Positions 47,520 to 59,233 of a stretch of 64,000 nt of DNA are shown here, one piece after another (within the stretch, counting starts at the first letter, position 1; every line of letters begins with the position of its first letter). A model generated the notes under the pieces. That model worked only from the letters and a program-made list of their open reading frames with translations, did not search any database and was not told the DNA's origin. Both the position numbers and the translations under genes were made by a program. The stretch comes from Conus ventricosus (Eukaryota; Mollusca; Gastropoda; Neogastropoda; Conidae), in NCBI GenBank assembly GCA_018398815.1, contig CM031601.1:25259103-25323102 (forward strand), given 5' to 3'.

Positions 47520-49330
47520 TGAAGTTTTGCCCGTAGAACTGCGTCTGTCACACTCTTTGGGGTTTTTGTCATCATTCTTCTGTTCCATGTTTGATCGCAC
47601 TGTGTGTGGGGTTGGGGTTTTGGCAGTCAGCCTTATTGTTTGGTTTATTTGCAATCGTTTTTGTGTCCTTGCCCGTCAGCGGTGCCGTCGATTTTGTCTA
47701 GTATGGGTTTATGTTTATGTTGGAGTTCAGATTCAGATCTGTGTATGTCAGTGGGTCGGTGATCAGATTATATGTGGATTCATTGATTCCCTCACTGTCA
47801 GCAGTCTCTGTCTCTGTGTGAAGTCAACTGTGTTTAGTCAATTTCCCCCTGTCATGTTGGCTACACGGGTCGGTATATGTAACACACATACGCTGTCATC
47901 TGTACGTTTTCCGATTATCCCTCTCTTTGTAAAGTTCATTTCTTCACAGTCATTTCGTAGATCTTTCGTACTGTCTTCAACACGATTCAGATCACTCATC
48001 ACCCCAGTGTCAGAATGACATAATTCTAAACTTTCTCTACACCGACTTAAAACAAGATTTGAGTTCTTTCCTGTCACACTGTCCATGTCGGCATTGTTCT
48101 GTTCTTCCTCTGTGCTGATTTCAACTTGACTTGAGTCCCTCTGTTTACTTTGTCTGTGCAAGCATCACCGTTTGTATCATATACAACGTGGGTCTGTGTT
48201 TTCACATCGATCTGTCATGTCATTCTCTGTCGTACCCTGATTTTTTAAAGTTTTTACAGGTGTTAAAGTTCTACTGAACACTACTATTAGACATCCGTGT
48301 TGTCAAAGGTGGAAAATGATACATAGAATTTGGGGTAGGGGTAGGGTTTGGGAAAAGTTGTATTGCCAGTTTTGAAAACCACGACCTCATCAACTGTCTA
48401 AATGTCCGTGTACTCACTGTCTCTGTCGACTTTGGATGCGTGGTTTTCATTGCGGGTGCCCATCACAGTGTAAGCTTTCTGTCATTCCTCCAGAAGTTGC
48501 AGGAATCGTTGCTGCTGTGGCCAACGTAATTGCTGCTTCTATAGTCGCTGTAGTTGTTGCCAGCGTAGCTGCTTTTCCCTGTAGCGGGTGTCGTGGCTCA
48601 CCGGGGCCCTCGTTTCCATGGCGGGCGTGGGTGGCGCTGTTGGTTCTGCTCCTCCCACCACCAGTCTGTCGCCACAGTAGTAGGCATGGAACCCCTGGCG
48701 CCGATACTGCTGCACCGCCTCTCTTTCCCGGTCCGTGAGGTCTGCAGCTACCGTCACATTTTTTTCCGAAGTGCCACCCTGCCCTCACTCAAACTGACAT
48801 TCTGTGGGACCAGTGCGACCACCCGAATCATTGTAGCGTCCCAAGCGTTGCGCACGTATACTATCATCTGGGGTCCAAATTTTCCCAGTCAGTGACCCCT
48901 CTAGCACTCTTAAAACACAATTTGACACATTTTCGTGTGATCCAGTGGAGGAGACGGGGGGCAACATTGAAAAATCGCAGGTTGTCACGTCTGATAAACA
49001 TTTAAAATTTTTCTGTCTTTTCATCCAGTTTTGCAATTGCCTGTTTCAATTTCACTTCCAGCTGAGTCGCATCGTGTTTTGTTTTGCTGATTTCATCCAC
49101 TGATGTGGCAACGGTTTGTTCTAGCCTATTCGTTTTGCTTTGAAGTTTGGGTGAACTCGGTCTTGAGTTCACGCGCGACCCTGCCCAAATCGAATGAAAC
49201 TTGCTGATCACTGTACTAAGTCGATCATTCAAATTTTATCCAGAGATTTTTCGTATTTTTATTCTTTGATTTTCCAAAATTCTTTGTAGATTTGTTCCCT
49301 CGTGTTCAGTTTTATCCTTCGAATCCATAT
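47520..49330 (-). pseudogene. LINE-D: L1-type ORF1 (coiled coil, RRM, CTD) with acidic linker
   Basis: The start is placed at minus-strand ATG 49328 (MDSKDKTEHEG). It runs through a coiled coil (TNRLEQTVATSVDEISKTKH), an RRM-like region (NLRFFNVAP in one frame, HENVSNCVLRVLEGSL in another, DSIRAQRLGRYN), and a C-terminal domain (VAADLTDREREAVQQYRRQG, about 48710) typical of L1-type ORF1p. The product binds element RNA. A Ser/Glu/Asp-rich linker follows (to about 47838). The copy then ends near the minisatellite with no endonuclease. Frameshifts occur near 49240, 49000 and 48790. LINE-A ORF1 has the same general plan. Confidence 0.75.
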
Positions 49331-49819
49331 TCTAAACTTCACAGGGCCCAAAAACTGAATAAACAATAAAAAAAAAACCCAAAAGATCGGGAGCGCTTCA
49401 AAAATGCGTCTTGTCGGCAGCTTGATTACGAACTCACTGTCAGAGGGGAGAGAGGAGAGAGAGAGAGTTTTGTGTCTCAAAAGTCCAGCTTTCTCATCGT
49501 CGTAGGGTTTGTCTAGGTTTGCGGTCCACCTGGTGGCCACCGAAGAGACAGTCCATTTCACATTAGCGCCAGACTGAATGTTATGGCATGGTGAAGAGAA
49601 CGCTTCTGAACTACAAAGTCAACGGTGCTTGGGGTCCCGAGATGTATCTGGATAACCCCTTTCCCTTCCGTGTCGGCAAATGAGTTCAACATGACATCCG
49701 CGCCACTTCGTCTAAGAAGTTTACCGTATGTGTTTTGTCTGTTTAAATGTCTCTGTTTGTCTATTTGCCTAACAGAGGGCCCGGTCTATTTATCTGTCTG
49801 TATGTCTGTCTGTCTTTTT

Positions 49820-49831
49820 TGCCTGCCACCC

Positions 49832-49896
<65 letters not shown>

Positions 49897-49928
49897 GTCT
49901 GTCTGTCTGTGTGTGTGTGTGTGTGTGT

Positions 49929-49960
<32 letters not shown>

Positions 49961-49993
49961 GTGTACATATAATCCCTATGCCTACACTCTATC

Positions 49994-50040
<47 letters not shown>

Positions 50041-50125
50041 TTATCTATTCTATATATATATATATGTATGAATACATATAATGCTATGCCTACGTCTCTA
50101 TCTATCTATCTGTCTGTTTCTCGTC
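49820..50125. repeat. CT, CTGT, GT and CTAT microsatellites
   Basis: CT at about 49830-49892, CTGT to 49910, GT at about 49911-49960, CTAT at about 49988-50050, and a short CTAT block near 50097-50112. Confidence 0.95.
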
Positions 50126-50960
50126 TGTACAGTACTGAGACGGTTCTCTTCAGCGTGTTATTGAAAACAGGTCTTTAACGAAACTTTCATTTGCTATAGA
50201 TGACATTCTGTCTTTTTTGTTCTTGTGTTTTGTCACCCCATCCGGCCAGCACAGTATGCCCAGTCTTCTGTGGAGGAATGGAAAGGGATTTAACGGGGCG
50301 TGCAAGGGTTACTATCAAATTGATTTTCACTATATGCGTTCTTATGGTTAAAAACCTCACTGGGAGGACTTAGATTTATTTATCTCCCAAATATGGCTTT
50401 CACTAATTTGCATAAACGCACGCGCGCACACACCACACACACACACACACACCCCACACACTCACACACACACACACACACACACACAAAACACAACGCG
50501 CGCGCGCGCGGGGTAAGAATACAGACTGCACATTTCTCTACAGATCTTCCGTATTAGTGCCTCCATCCACTCGGCAGGTCTTCCTTTCTTGGAATTTTTA
50601 AGTAAGGAAAGGCCCTTTGTTTGCCGCCTTTTAAGCATACAACCAAAATGGCACAGCAAGATTTCCCAGGCGTGTTGAATTGTTCCTAAACAGTGTCGGT
50701 TTCAATGCGAAATAGGAAATTTAGTCTAAGACCCGCAAGTAAATTTCTCTTCTGCAGGCCAACCTATGAGAGTCCTGAACAAATTGGGATTCAGAGAGAA
50801 ACCTACATTTTCCACCTTCAACTGTCCTTGATTTATTGTAATGCCTTCCACTACAGAACATTTCGCACTTTTTTTGTGATTCGTGCTGATCTGAATAGCT
50901 TTCATGAGAAAAAGGGCCTTTGGAAACGGTAGCTGTCCACATCGCCATTATGTCCACTTT
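50126..50960. other. Unrecognised sequence with CA repeats
   Basis: CA/CGCG repeats at about 50417-50510. The rest contains no recognisable gene. Confidence 0.4.
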
Positions 50961-50964
50961 GATG

Positions 50965-51750
50965 GCAGGTGGATGGTGTCACCTTTAAACTGTTCCTGTC
51001 CCACTTGTTCTAGGGAATGTACTTCTTCGATGTAGGGACGTTCCATCTAACTCGGGAAGCAATCCTCCCACTCAGCATTGACTCCACACAGCCGACAATG
51101 CAGGCCCAAACCCTGGAGAGTCATTTGGAATGACCGAGCACCTCTCAGACCACTGGACCGTCCCCCTTCAACCACGGAACCCACACTCTGTCACGTCATG
51201 GTCTTTCCCTGGACACGATGAAGGAAGACATGGGAGGGGCCCCAAATGTAGAAGGGAAAAAAAGCAGAAAGAAAACCAACAAAGAAACTGAAAGAGGAGC
51301 TGATGGTACTATAGAAAAAGAACGCTGACCTGAGGAAGACCAACAGCGACCTCTGTCGGAACCGAGTGCCACAGGAGGGCTGATGATTTGCAAAGTCACT
51401 TGAACCAAGAATCTGATGTTTAACAGTCTACCTGGGCAGGCCAACGTGGAGCATGTGGATTGTGACAGTCTAGTTCACGACCTCCTCGTCGAAAAGTTGG
51501 ACATGACCAACCATGGGGATCTCGACCAAGTCCACAGGTTGAGGCCCCCTTGTCTAGCTCTGCATCCATCACCAGCTGCACTATTTAAAAAGCAAAAGCT
51601 GATGTTAAAAGGAAAGGTAAACTGAAACTCTCAGATGCATTTATTCCAAGGAAGTTTTTAAAGGAAATGAGAGAACATCAGATTCAAGCTGACTTGCATT
51701 TGGGAAAAGCTTGCCTGGATGCCTAGTTGCAATGTTGTTGTTGTGGCAGT
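50965..51750 (+). pseudogene. LINE-E: ORF1 relic with decayed 2A-like motif
   Basis: The segment GATGGTGTCACCTTTAAACT (about 50974) parallels the LINE-A leader start (GACGGTGTCACCTTAGGAT). In another frame CRDVPSNSGS at 51031-51060 aligns with the LINE-A CGDVELNPGP, showing a 2A motif with the essential prolines lost. Downstream is a Lys/Glu coiled-coil remnant (about 51240-51350), an RRM-like end (LVEKLDMTNHGDLDQVHRL, about 51484-51540, compare LINE-A LELSDDILFDRVHRL), and a basic stretch with FKKQKLMLKGK and IPRKFLKEMRE (about 51580-51675). It represents an ORF1 of the LINE-A superfamily. Confidence 0.65.
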
Positions 51751-51759
51751 TGTTAATTT

Positions 51760-52628
51760 TACTCGAACTACTGACTAACAGCATAAAAATTGTGTGTTAG
51801 ACTGTCATGACAGCCTGAAAGAAGTGAGGTAGGAACCAGACTGTACCTGTTTCCATAACATGATATCACAGCGAAACAGAAGCCGTCAGGCAAGCAGAAG
51901 AGTAAGCGAGTGCCAACCTGACACGCACCAAGCCTAAAGTGGTCATCTTCACAGATGCTCTCTCTGTCCTGAGTGAACAAAATCACCGCCGGAAGGATCT
52001 GAACTGTCTGGATACACCTCTGCAAAGTCTTGGTGAAATCCAAAACTTGTCCCTTTAGTGGGTCCCCGGCCATTGTGGGATCCATGGAGATGAGGAGGGG
52101 GACAGAGTGGCCAAGGAGGGGGACAGCTGGAAAAACCCAAGGTCTCCGCCCTGAGGAGAAGATTTTTATTTAAACACTCTACAGGAGGAAATGGAAACAG
52201 CAACACCCAAATTCCAACCAGGCTGACTTCTACTACCATCTAAGCAGAGAAGATCAAGTGCTTCTGTTCAGACTAAGGTCTGGACATTTAAAAGACTGAA
52301 AACACACATGTAAAAAAAAAGTACAAAACTGGGGAGTGTGCTATGTGCCCTTGCAGAGAGGCCGAAATGGACACCGAGCACATACCACAGGACTGTCACC
52401 CCCTCCTACTGTCAGGCAGGACACATGGCCGGAGCCAGTGTCTCTGAGGGCCAAGCTCTACGGGGACCTGGCGGACCCTTTGAAGGGCAGCCAAAATTCG
52501 TGCGGGCAATTGGGATCACCATCTGAGTGTTCGAAAGAAGATACACATGATAGAGTTTCATGAGAGGGAACTTCAGAAAGATGCTGGCTTTGCCAACCGT
52601 GGAAGCAGTTGTGATTCTGAACCGCGCG
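51760..52628 (+). pseudogene. LINE-F: RNase H domain and C-terminus of an I/Jockey-side LINE
   Basis: Landmarks are HSETEAV (catalytic Glu region, about 51870), KVVIFTDALSVL (catalytic Asp, about 51940-51970), WVPGHCGIHGDEEGDRVAK (about 52058-52118), LLFRLRSGH (about 52263-52290), CAMCPCREAEMDTEHIPQDC (about 52340-52400) and LYGDLADPLKGSQ (about 52455-52500). RNase H removes RNA from the RNA-DNA hybrid in LINEs of the I, LOA, R1 and related groups. No RT or endonuclease lies between this and LINE-E, so either an internal deletion joined them or they are separate copies. It ends at CT repeats (52632). Confidence 0.8.
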
Positions 52629-52629
52629 C

Positions 52630-52670
<41 letters not shown>

Positions 52671-52697
52671 CCTCTCTCTCTCTCTCTCTCTCTCTCC
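52630..52697. repeat. CT microsatellite after LINE-F
   Basis: CT repeats with a TTTTCC break, directly downstream of the LINE-F relic on its sense strand. Confidence 0.95.
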
Positions 52698-52699
52698 TC

Positions 52700-53015
52700 A
52701 ATACATTTTCAGCTAAAATGTTCAAGTTTCAAAAATTGCGAGAAAAGTAATTCATAAACACTGTAAAGATAGCTTTCCTGTCCATTTTAAGACACTATCG
52801 CAAACGAAAAAGCGTCATAATGAGGAATGTTGCTATGTTTGTACATTACGCCCTTTCGTTTTAGAGAGGAACAGTTGAATGAATGTTATAAACCTAAGTT
52901 TGTTACTTTTTTTTTATATCAAAATCATCCAATGTTCAATAGCATAAACAACTTAATGTTACGTATCTTAAAGTGAATAGGCTGGAGGCCTCACATTTTT
53001 AAAATTTAAGTCACG
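52700..53015. other. AT-rich sequence without recognisable features
   Basis: Nothing coding is seen. Confidence 0.4.
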
Positions 53016-53018
53016 AGT

Positions 53019-53097
53019 TCCTCTCTCTCTCTCTCTCTCCTCTCTCTCCTCTCTCTCTCTCTGTGTGTGTGTGTCTGTCTGTTTTGTCTGGTGATGA

Positions 53098-53137
<40 letters not shown>

Positions 53138-53278
53138 CGCGCGTGGGGTGCGTGCGTGTGTGTGTGTGTGTGTGGTGTGTGTGTGTGTGTGTGTGTGTGA
53201 GTACGGTGTGTGTGTGTGTGTGCGCGCGCGCACGCTCGTGTAAGCAGATTCATATGTGTATGTGTGTGCATGCATGGG

Positions 53279-53320
<42 letters not shown>
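53019..53320. repeat. CT and GT compound microsatellite
   Basis: CT blocks at about 53019-53062, then long impure GT/GC repeats to about 53320. Confidence 0.95.
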
Positions 53321-53346
53321 TGTTCTGACAACAGTTTACATATACA

Positions 53347-53509
53347 GGGTCTGCAAAACAAAGACCAAAGAGTTATGACGTTGAAAAAAAGTTTAAGGAA
53401 GATAGGAGCAAGGCAGATATTGATTCACGAAATGAAATTTTTTCTTTAAGCAACAATCAAATCAAACCAAGGTCATCTTTTGTTTTAATGGATTATCAAA
53501 AGTTTGAGT
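53347..53509 (+). CDS. Weak candidate exon, unknown protein
   Basis: An open frame begins just after an acceptor-like ATATACAG and reads SAKQRPKSYDVEKKFKED, then SKADIDSRNEIFSL, ending at a stop near 53509. Composition is protein-like (charged, no low complexity), but there is no homology that I recognise and no paired start. A donor-like AAG-GT lies near 53467. The frame length is compatible with chance. Confidence 0.18.
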
Positions 53510-53940
53510 AATATTAATAAGATAACTTTGTTTCATCGTTGACTTGTTTGACCTCGTTCCTTTAGAAGAAACATCAGTTGATTAATTTAAATCTTTATTA
53601 TTCACTTGTTACTTGTAAAATTTTCAAGTTGTCGTATGTCTATGATAAAGCTTGCAACAAAATGGAGACCAATGGGAGGATTTTTGCCTGCTTCACATGA
53701 AACAAACAGATGTGAATTTCAATATCCTGCACTTTTTTTGGGCCCACATGTCATTTACAATACGACAGACATGCTGTTCTGTTGTTTTGTGCGATCCACA
53801 GGGTTTTCTGTATTATCCATATTTTGTATTCAGACTGTGAAAATTTTCATTGCAAGATTGAAAAGTCTTTTTACCAATTATTTTTAAACTTATTATATAC
53901 TTTATGGGGTTTATTAATTGTCTAAAAAATGATATAAATA

Positions 53941-54032
53941 GTGCTGCTGCTGCTGCTGCTGATGATGATGAGATGAGATGATGATGATGATGATGATGAT
54001 GATGTTGTGATGAAGATGATGATGATGATGAG
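53941..54032. repeat. GCT/GAT trinucleotide repeat
   Basis: (TGC)n passing into (TGA)n with a few interruptions. Confidence 0.95.
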
Positions 54033-54065
54033 ACTACTACTGACAACGATGTTTTTCTTTTTTAG

Positions 54066-54209
54066 GTGTACGTCCAGGGGGCGTTTTATGGATCACGCCT
54101 GTGCCCATTTCTGTCAGTGACGTCACCAAAATCCAAATCACCCAGGATGTTGAAGTCCGCTACCTCAACGTGTGGGTGTTAGAGAGAAAAACAGACTATA
54201 GGAAATAAA
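54066..54209 (+). CDS. Candidate terminal exon of an unidentified host gene
   Basis: A strong acceptor-like polypyrimidine tract (TTTTTCTTTTTTAG) precedes an open frame of about 47 codons reading GVRPGGVLWITPVPISVSD, then VTKIQITQDVEVRYLNVW, and ending in TAA near 54207. The residue pattern alternates hydrophobic and polar positions like a beta-rich domain. No family is recognised, and upstream exons are not identified. It could be an unrecognised repeat instead. Confidence 0.28.
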
Positions 54210-56393
54210 TTAACGAATTAACAACACTCAAGCAAACTGTAAGACAGTGCAAGCCCAAACGTGCTGTCTCTGTTTTGTCGGTCATTTGTTCTGATGATTT
54301 GGTGGTCCAGTAATATCATTTTTATTATCTTGCTCCAGCTCCTGCGCGAAATCACTTTGTTTCACCTTAGCTTTGGTGTTATATCACCTAGTCGTGTCCT
54401 GTTGGGAGGACATGGTCTGCTCTTTCTACCCGCGCACTGCGCCTCTGACCCCCACTTGTTCACTGACCGCCAACAAGCACTCTCCAGCACTCTCCACACT
54501 TCCCAGACATGAGCCGTTTGCTCCAATTGTCATGCAGGTCGATCTGTTCTCTTCGTGTCTGCCTCTAGGCCCTGGTAGCCATACATTTCTTGAATGACCT
54601 CCCCCTTTTGTCCTGTGGGTTTTAGGAAAGACGGCAGGCCTTGTGGTGTTTGGCGCGTAGTTGATCAATCTCCAGCGTCTTTAGAGGACCCCTCCTTATG
54701 CAGGCTGCTGTTTTGTTGCCTGGCACAAGTCATCAATCTGCATGTAAAGAATTATAGAAGATTGTTCAGTTACCCTGAGCTGATCCCAATCACCTATTAC
54801 AGGAAAGAACATGCAGTAAGCATTCAAACAGACCCAAAACAAATACAACAACAGAAATCTACAAAAGACCCCAAATTCATTGAACAGTATGGTCTGCAAA
54901 TTCTGTTTTTCCGAGTCACCAATTTAAAGATGACCTTGAATTTAGGTGTCGGCCTTAAAAGTTCTTTTTTCTTGTAGGTAGTCTCGTTTTCTCACCTTTA
55001 AAATCTGAAAATGAGATTTTCCGTCCTTGTTATTTATTATTCAGTCAATGTTGTCAGCAGAGAATGATGTAAAGCTACTTGCTTGATATATCAATGTCAC
55101 GTTGAAGACGACGTTTGAATGATGTTTGTTTCTTGTTTTGAAACTAAATGCCTTTGGTTTCGATCATATTCTTCTTTTTTTTTTTGAGTAAGACTTCACA
55201 TGTTAGTTTTTTAAAAATTTTTTTTATGATTGATCAGACTTCACATGTTTACTTTTAAGATTAAATTCAATGATTATAATGACTGAATTTTTTCTCTTTG
55301 TATGTTTTTTATTGAACACGTTTTAAACGTAGAAAATATTGCTATGATATTTGTGTTAATAATTTTTTTCTGTTAATTTTTTTTTTGACTTATTGACAAA
55401 TGTTTCCCCTAGGCAAAGTGGGAAGAACATATGTTATTCAAACTGAGATTTATTTTTAATCCCATTTCACTTCACATTTTCTGAAAACCATATTTAGTTT
55501 TGTTTCATATTTTGCCATCCATACTCTGTTTTCAATAGGTTCTCAAATACACATTATTTCTGGTGCTGGTCTACATTACAAAAAAAACAAGCAAAGAAAC
55601 AAGCCAATCAATATCAACGAAGATGTCGGCAGAAAAAAACACAATTTCTGTAACTCGTTGGTTTAAAAGATGACTTATGATGTTGATGATCTTGCTAACT
55701 CCGTGATGAGTTCTTGCCACTTTTTCCACTTAACACGGCTCTCCCTCATCTCACCATACAAACGTTCACAATGAACCTTATCACTCTCCATGGTCACACC
55801 TATAAAATATCCTGAAACCAGGCTCGCCCTTCACTTCATCAGTGTGTCTACCGATCATCGTTTGTCTACTGAGTCAATGTAGGGTCATCAGACACCTGGA
55901 CATTCTGCACATTGATCTGGTCACAGACCCATGGGACTGAAGAAGAGATCAATACAAAATGTTTGCTGCAATATGTGTAGTCTTCTCTAAGGATGTTACA
56001 CCCGTTTCAAAATCAGTTGCTGTTTTCATTTTCCTTTGCGCCGGACCGTATAGTCACAATGATTTATTTTTTCATCTTACAAGGATTTCCTTACATGTTT
56101 GTCCTGTTAATGTATTTCTTGTTTCTTTACTGACCTGTCTCTGTGTGCACGTTGTGGTATTTTGATGGGTCTGTGATACCGGTGTACTTCTTTGGCCTGT
56201 TGGCGACTGACAAAGACACAAAACATCTGGAAGTGGGAAATAGAGATAACACTTATTTTCTATTGCAATAAAACACTCCATTGTGAAGACGTTGTGTTGA
56301 ATGCTGTATCCAATTACAGTGTACAAGGAAACCTTCAATGCAACCATCTTACTTCCAAACAGACTAATACTGACTGTCAAGGGTAAAAGACCC
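54210..56393. other. AT-rich intronic or intergenic sequence
   Basis: T-rich segments dominate 54960-55560. Short frames near 54261-54668 and 55959-56380 show no motif. Nothing is assigned. Confidence 0.4.
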
Positions 56394-58594
56394 TGTCAGG
56401 GGAATGAGGCAGGAACAGACAAAGAGCATAGCGGCACAACACTCAACCACTCACTACCTCCAGACCACTCCAGGAATTACGGAACAAATAACATTTATTA
56501 AATTTTAAATACACAAATTTACTCAAACATAATGAACACCTCAATCACTCACACATACATTCCATTTATGAGATGGGGGTCACCTATCAAAGAAGAGGGG
56601 GAAAAGACAGGAAAAAGAATAACTACAAAAAAAAACCCCAAAGTACAGACCCTATCAGGAGCTAACTGTCGCTAAGGGACAAAATAACCCGATAGATGGG
56701 AACTTCGACAAAAAAAACACCACCACCCGGATCTCACTGCCACCGACCTATCACCATCTAAAGCTACCGCCCCCGCCCCAACAAATAGAAGAGGAGAAAC
56801 AAACTAATACAACCAACAGGGCATAACAGGATACATTAAATCACACTAGCGCACGCACACAAATCCACAGCCCATACACCACACACACTTGCCACATAAC
56901 TTTGTGTTGAAGACTGTCCAAGAATGTTCCTCGGATTAACTCTCCGAAGCACGACTGGTTGTGCTCCTCACTGTCGTCGAGAAGACTCCTTCCTGCACCG
57001 GACTCCCGCACCCCTCAGGTTCGGCTCCGGAATCCTCCCCTCCGAGGACATCTCCAGGTCGCCCAACTTCAGCAACTGTGGCCCATCTCCACTCAAGAAG
57101 AAGAAACGAAAAACACAAGAAACGCCCTGCGGCGGATGTCAGTCCCTCGCCGCACAATCGTGACGATTGTAGATTATGTGTGTGAATGCAGGGCATGTGT
57201 GGACTGTGTACGTACAATTTAAAGAATTCAAAGAACTTTTATAAACACTATTTTCTTTTGGTTTCATCTATTCCCGAATCCTTGCCGTTTTCCTCTTTTC
57301 CTTAACTATAATTCTCAAAATTCTCATTCTTCACATTATATTCTCATTCATATTACAAATTGCAATGCAGTAAACACGTGGAAGTTCACATTACATTTTA
57401 AATTAATACCAGATGAAATTCCATAAAACTCACATTCTTCCATTTTTATCTATAAAATACTTTCATAAAAAAAAAACAAATAAAAGAAAAACCACAGAGA
57501 CAAACAAACAAGACAAGGAGCGGAACCAATGGCGGAGCGCCACATCGGAAATCTCCGCTAGTCGACTGAATGTTAGTCGGCGGCAACTCGTTCCGTTCCG
57601 GACCCGACTTGATGTTTAAAAAAAAAATAATAATAAAATAAAATAAAATAACTAATTTGCTTCAATCCTTGAAGTATTGCTTCTGGGATATCCTGACTCC
57701 AACCTTTATCCAAATATGACCGACTCCACTGTAAATTAGATATACATGTCAAACATACAAGTAGCTCCCCAAACAGAGCCATTGCTTAACATCCAACTCA
57801 AAATAAATGACCTCAATGTCACTTAAACTTGAACTGACCAAATAAATGCCAATCCCATCTTGGCGTACAAATTCTCAAACCCAACAAAATTACAACACAC
57901 CATACCTATACATATATGTTTACCAGAACGGCGGGTGAAGACAGACGAAAACTACTGGCAAGCTTCACTCAACGAAGAGCCCAAGCCCACCAGTAAATAC
58001 GCCACCTCCAACGAAGAAGGTAAGAGTCTGGAACGACTCTGAAGAACGTTGTTGGTGCCCAAGGATTGAGATCCTTTCAAAGTTCAGTGGACTGCCTTCC
58101 GCCAGCGAAGGGTTCCGGCCCGGTTCCGCTGCCCTCCACGACGAAGTGGAAAAAGAAATATGGCTACCAACAGAGGACGTGGCCTCTTACCAGCAAAGCA
58201 AAAGCAAAAGAATGAGAGCCGAACACTGGCATAGCGCAGAAGGTTCCCCTTCCACCCCACACAAACACCTACTCACATTCAACACTCGCTAAGCATAAAC
58301 AGCACACTTTATGCACAGAACACGTGCAAGACACTTCCCTGCACCGTTATTGAAATGACAGCACCCACACCACCTTCATCCCGGTCTCCAGCTTCCTTCT
58401 CACACTACTCCTATGTGAGGGTTTACTGAGGGGATGCATGATCCACACGGGCGGTGCACAAACTGAATGTGACAGAGGAGCTACCCCCCTCTCCTCTACA
58501 CCCCACATACTAAGTATAGGCCGCTGTCAACTTCTGTGACGAACAGCCCATTAAAACTCAAGGAATAAATTCAAATACTGGTCCGCCCGTGACA
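56394..58594 (-). mobile_element. Candidate 3' LTR of the Gmr1-like gypsy relic
   Basis: On the minus strand a purine-rich TTGGTTGGGGGGTAA (polypurine tract candidate, about 58595-58609) is followed by TGTCACGGGC at 58594. The proposed end is CCCCTGACA at 56394-56402, giving imperfect short inverted ends TGTCA...TGACA. The span is 2201 bp, long for an LTR but not unprecedented. The 5' LTR is missing, so the ends cannot be confirmed by comparison. A nested insertion could inflate the length. Confidence 0.45.
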
Positions 58595-58835
58595 TTACCC
58601 CCCAACCAAAAAAGGCTTGTGCCAATGAGGCACAGCTTGATGCAGCCCCAAATGGAACTGGTCTAAATATACAATCATGCATAATAAAACCAACTATCAT
58701 CCTTCACACTTTAGAAAGTTCCTTGAATTGTGCACACAAGCGGCTACTCTTATCACACGCCTCCACACATCCTTTAAAAAAAAAACATACACAGGCACTC
58801 TCCTTTTCCACAACACTGGTTGCACTCCATGGGAA

Positions 58836-59160
58836 TTAAGACATTCGACTCAGATAGTCAGCTTCCACATTGCAGCGTCCAGGGATATGCTGAAAAGAGA
58901 AAGCAAGACTCTGCAACTCAAGTGCCCATCCCATAAGGCGTCGGCTGACAGGCCGAATGTGATTAGATACGCAAGGGGATGGTGATCCGTCTGGAGAACA
59001 AATTCTCGCCCGTACAGGTAAGGGTAGAATCGGCGTGTGGCCCACACCACTGCAAGACATTCCTGCTCGATAGTGTGGTAATTCTTTTCCGCTCCCACTA
59101 GTTTCTTACCTGCGAAGGCGACCGGCAACAATCCTTTCCCTTGATCCAGCAAGATGCCCT
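58836..59160 (-). pseudogene. RNase H fragment of the gypsy relic
   Basis: The minus strand reads LLPVAFAGKKLVGAEKNYHT, IEQECLAVVWATRRFY and FVLQTDHHPLAYL, a retroviral/gypsy-type RNase H containing the catalytic Glu and second Asp regions. After a frameshift near 58950 it ends with FQHIPGRCNVEADYLSRM, the usual RNase H C-terminus. The first catalytic Asp region is lost at the deletion junction. It follows integrase rather than preceding it. Confidence 0.85.
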
Positions 59161-59233
59161 CGATCTGAAGCAGGAATAATAGGTCCAACAAGGTCCACTC
59201 CGACCTTGCTGAAGGGCGTTCCAATCAGGGGAA

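Noticed and set aside
48436..48895. Plus-strand Ala/Val-rich protein
   Set aside because: Antisense to the LINE-D ORF1, which shows recognisable ORF1p motifs on the minus strand.
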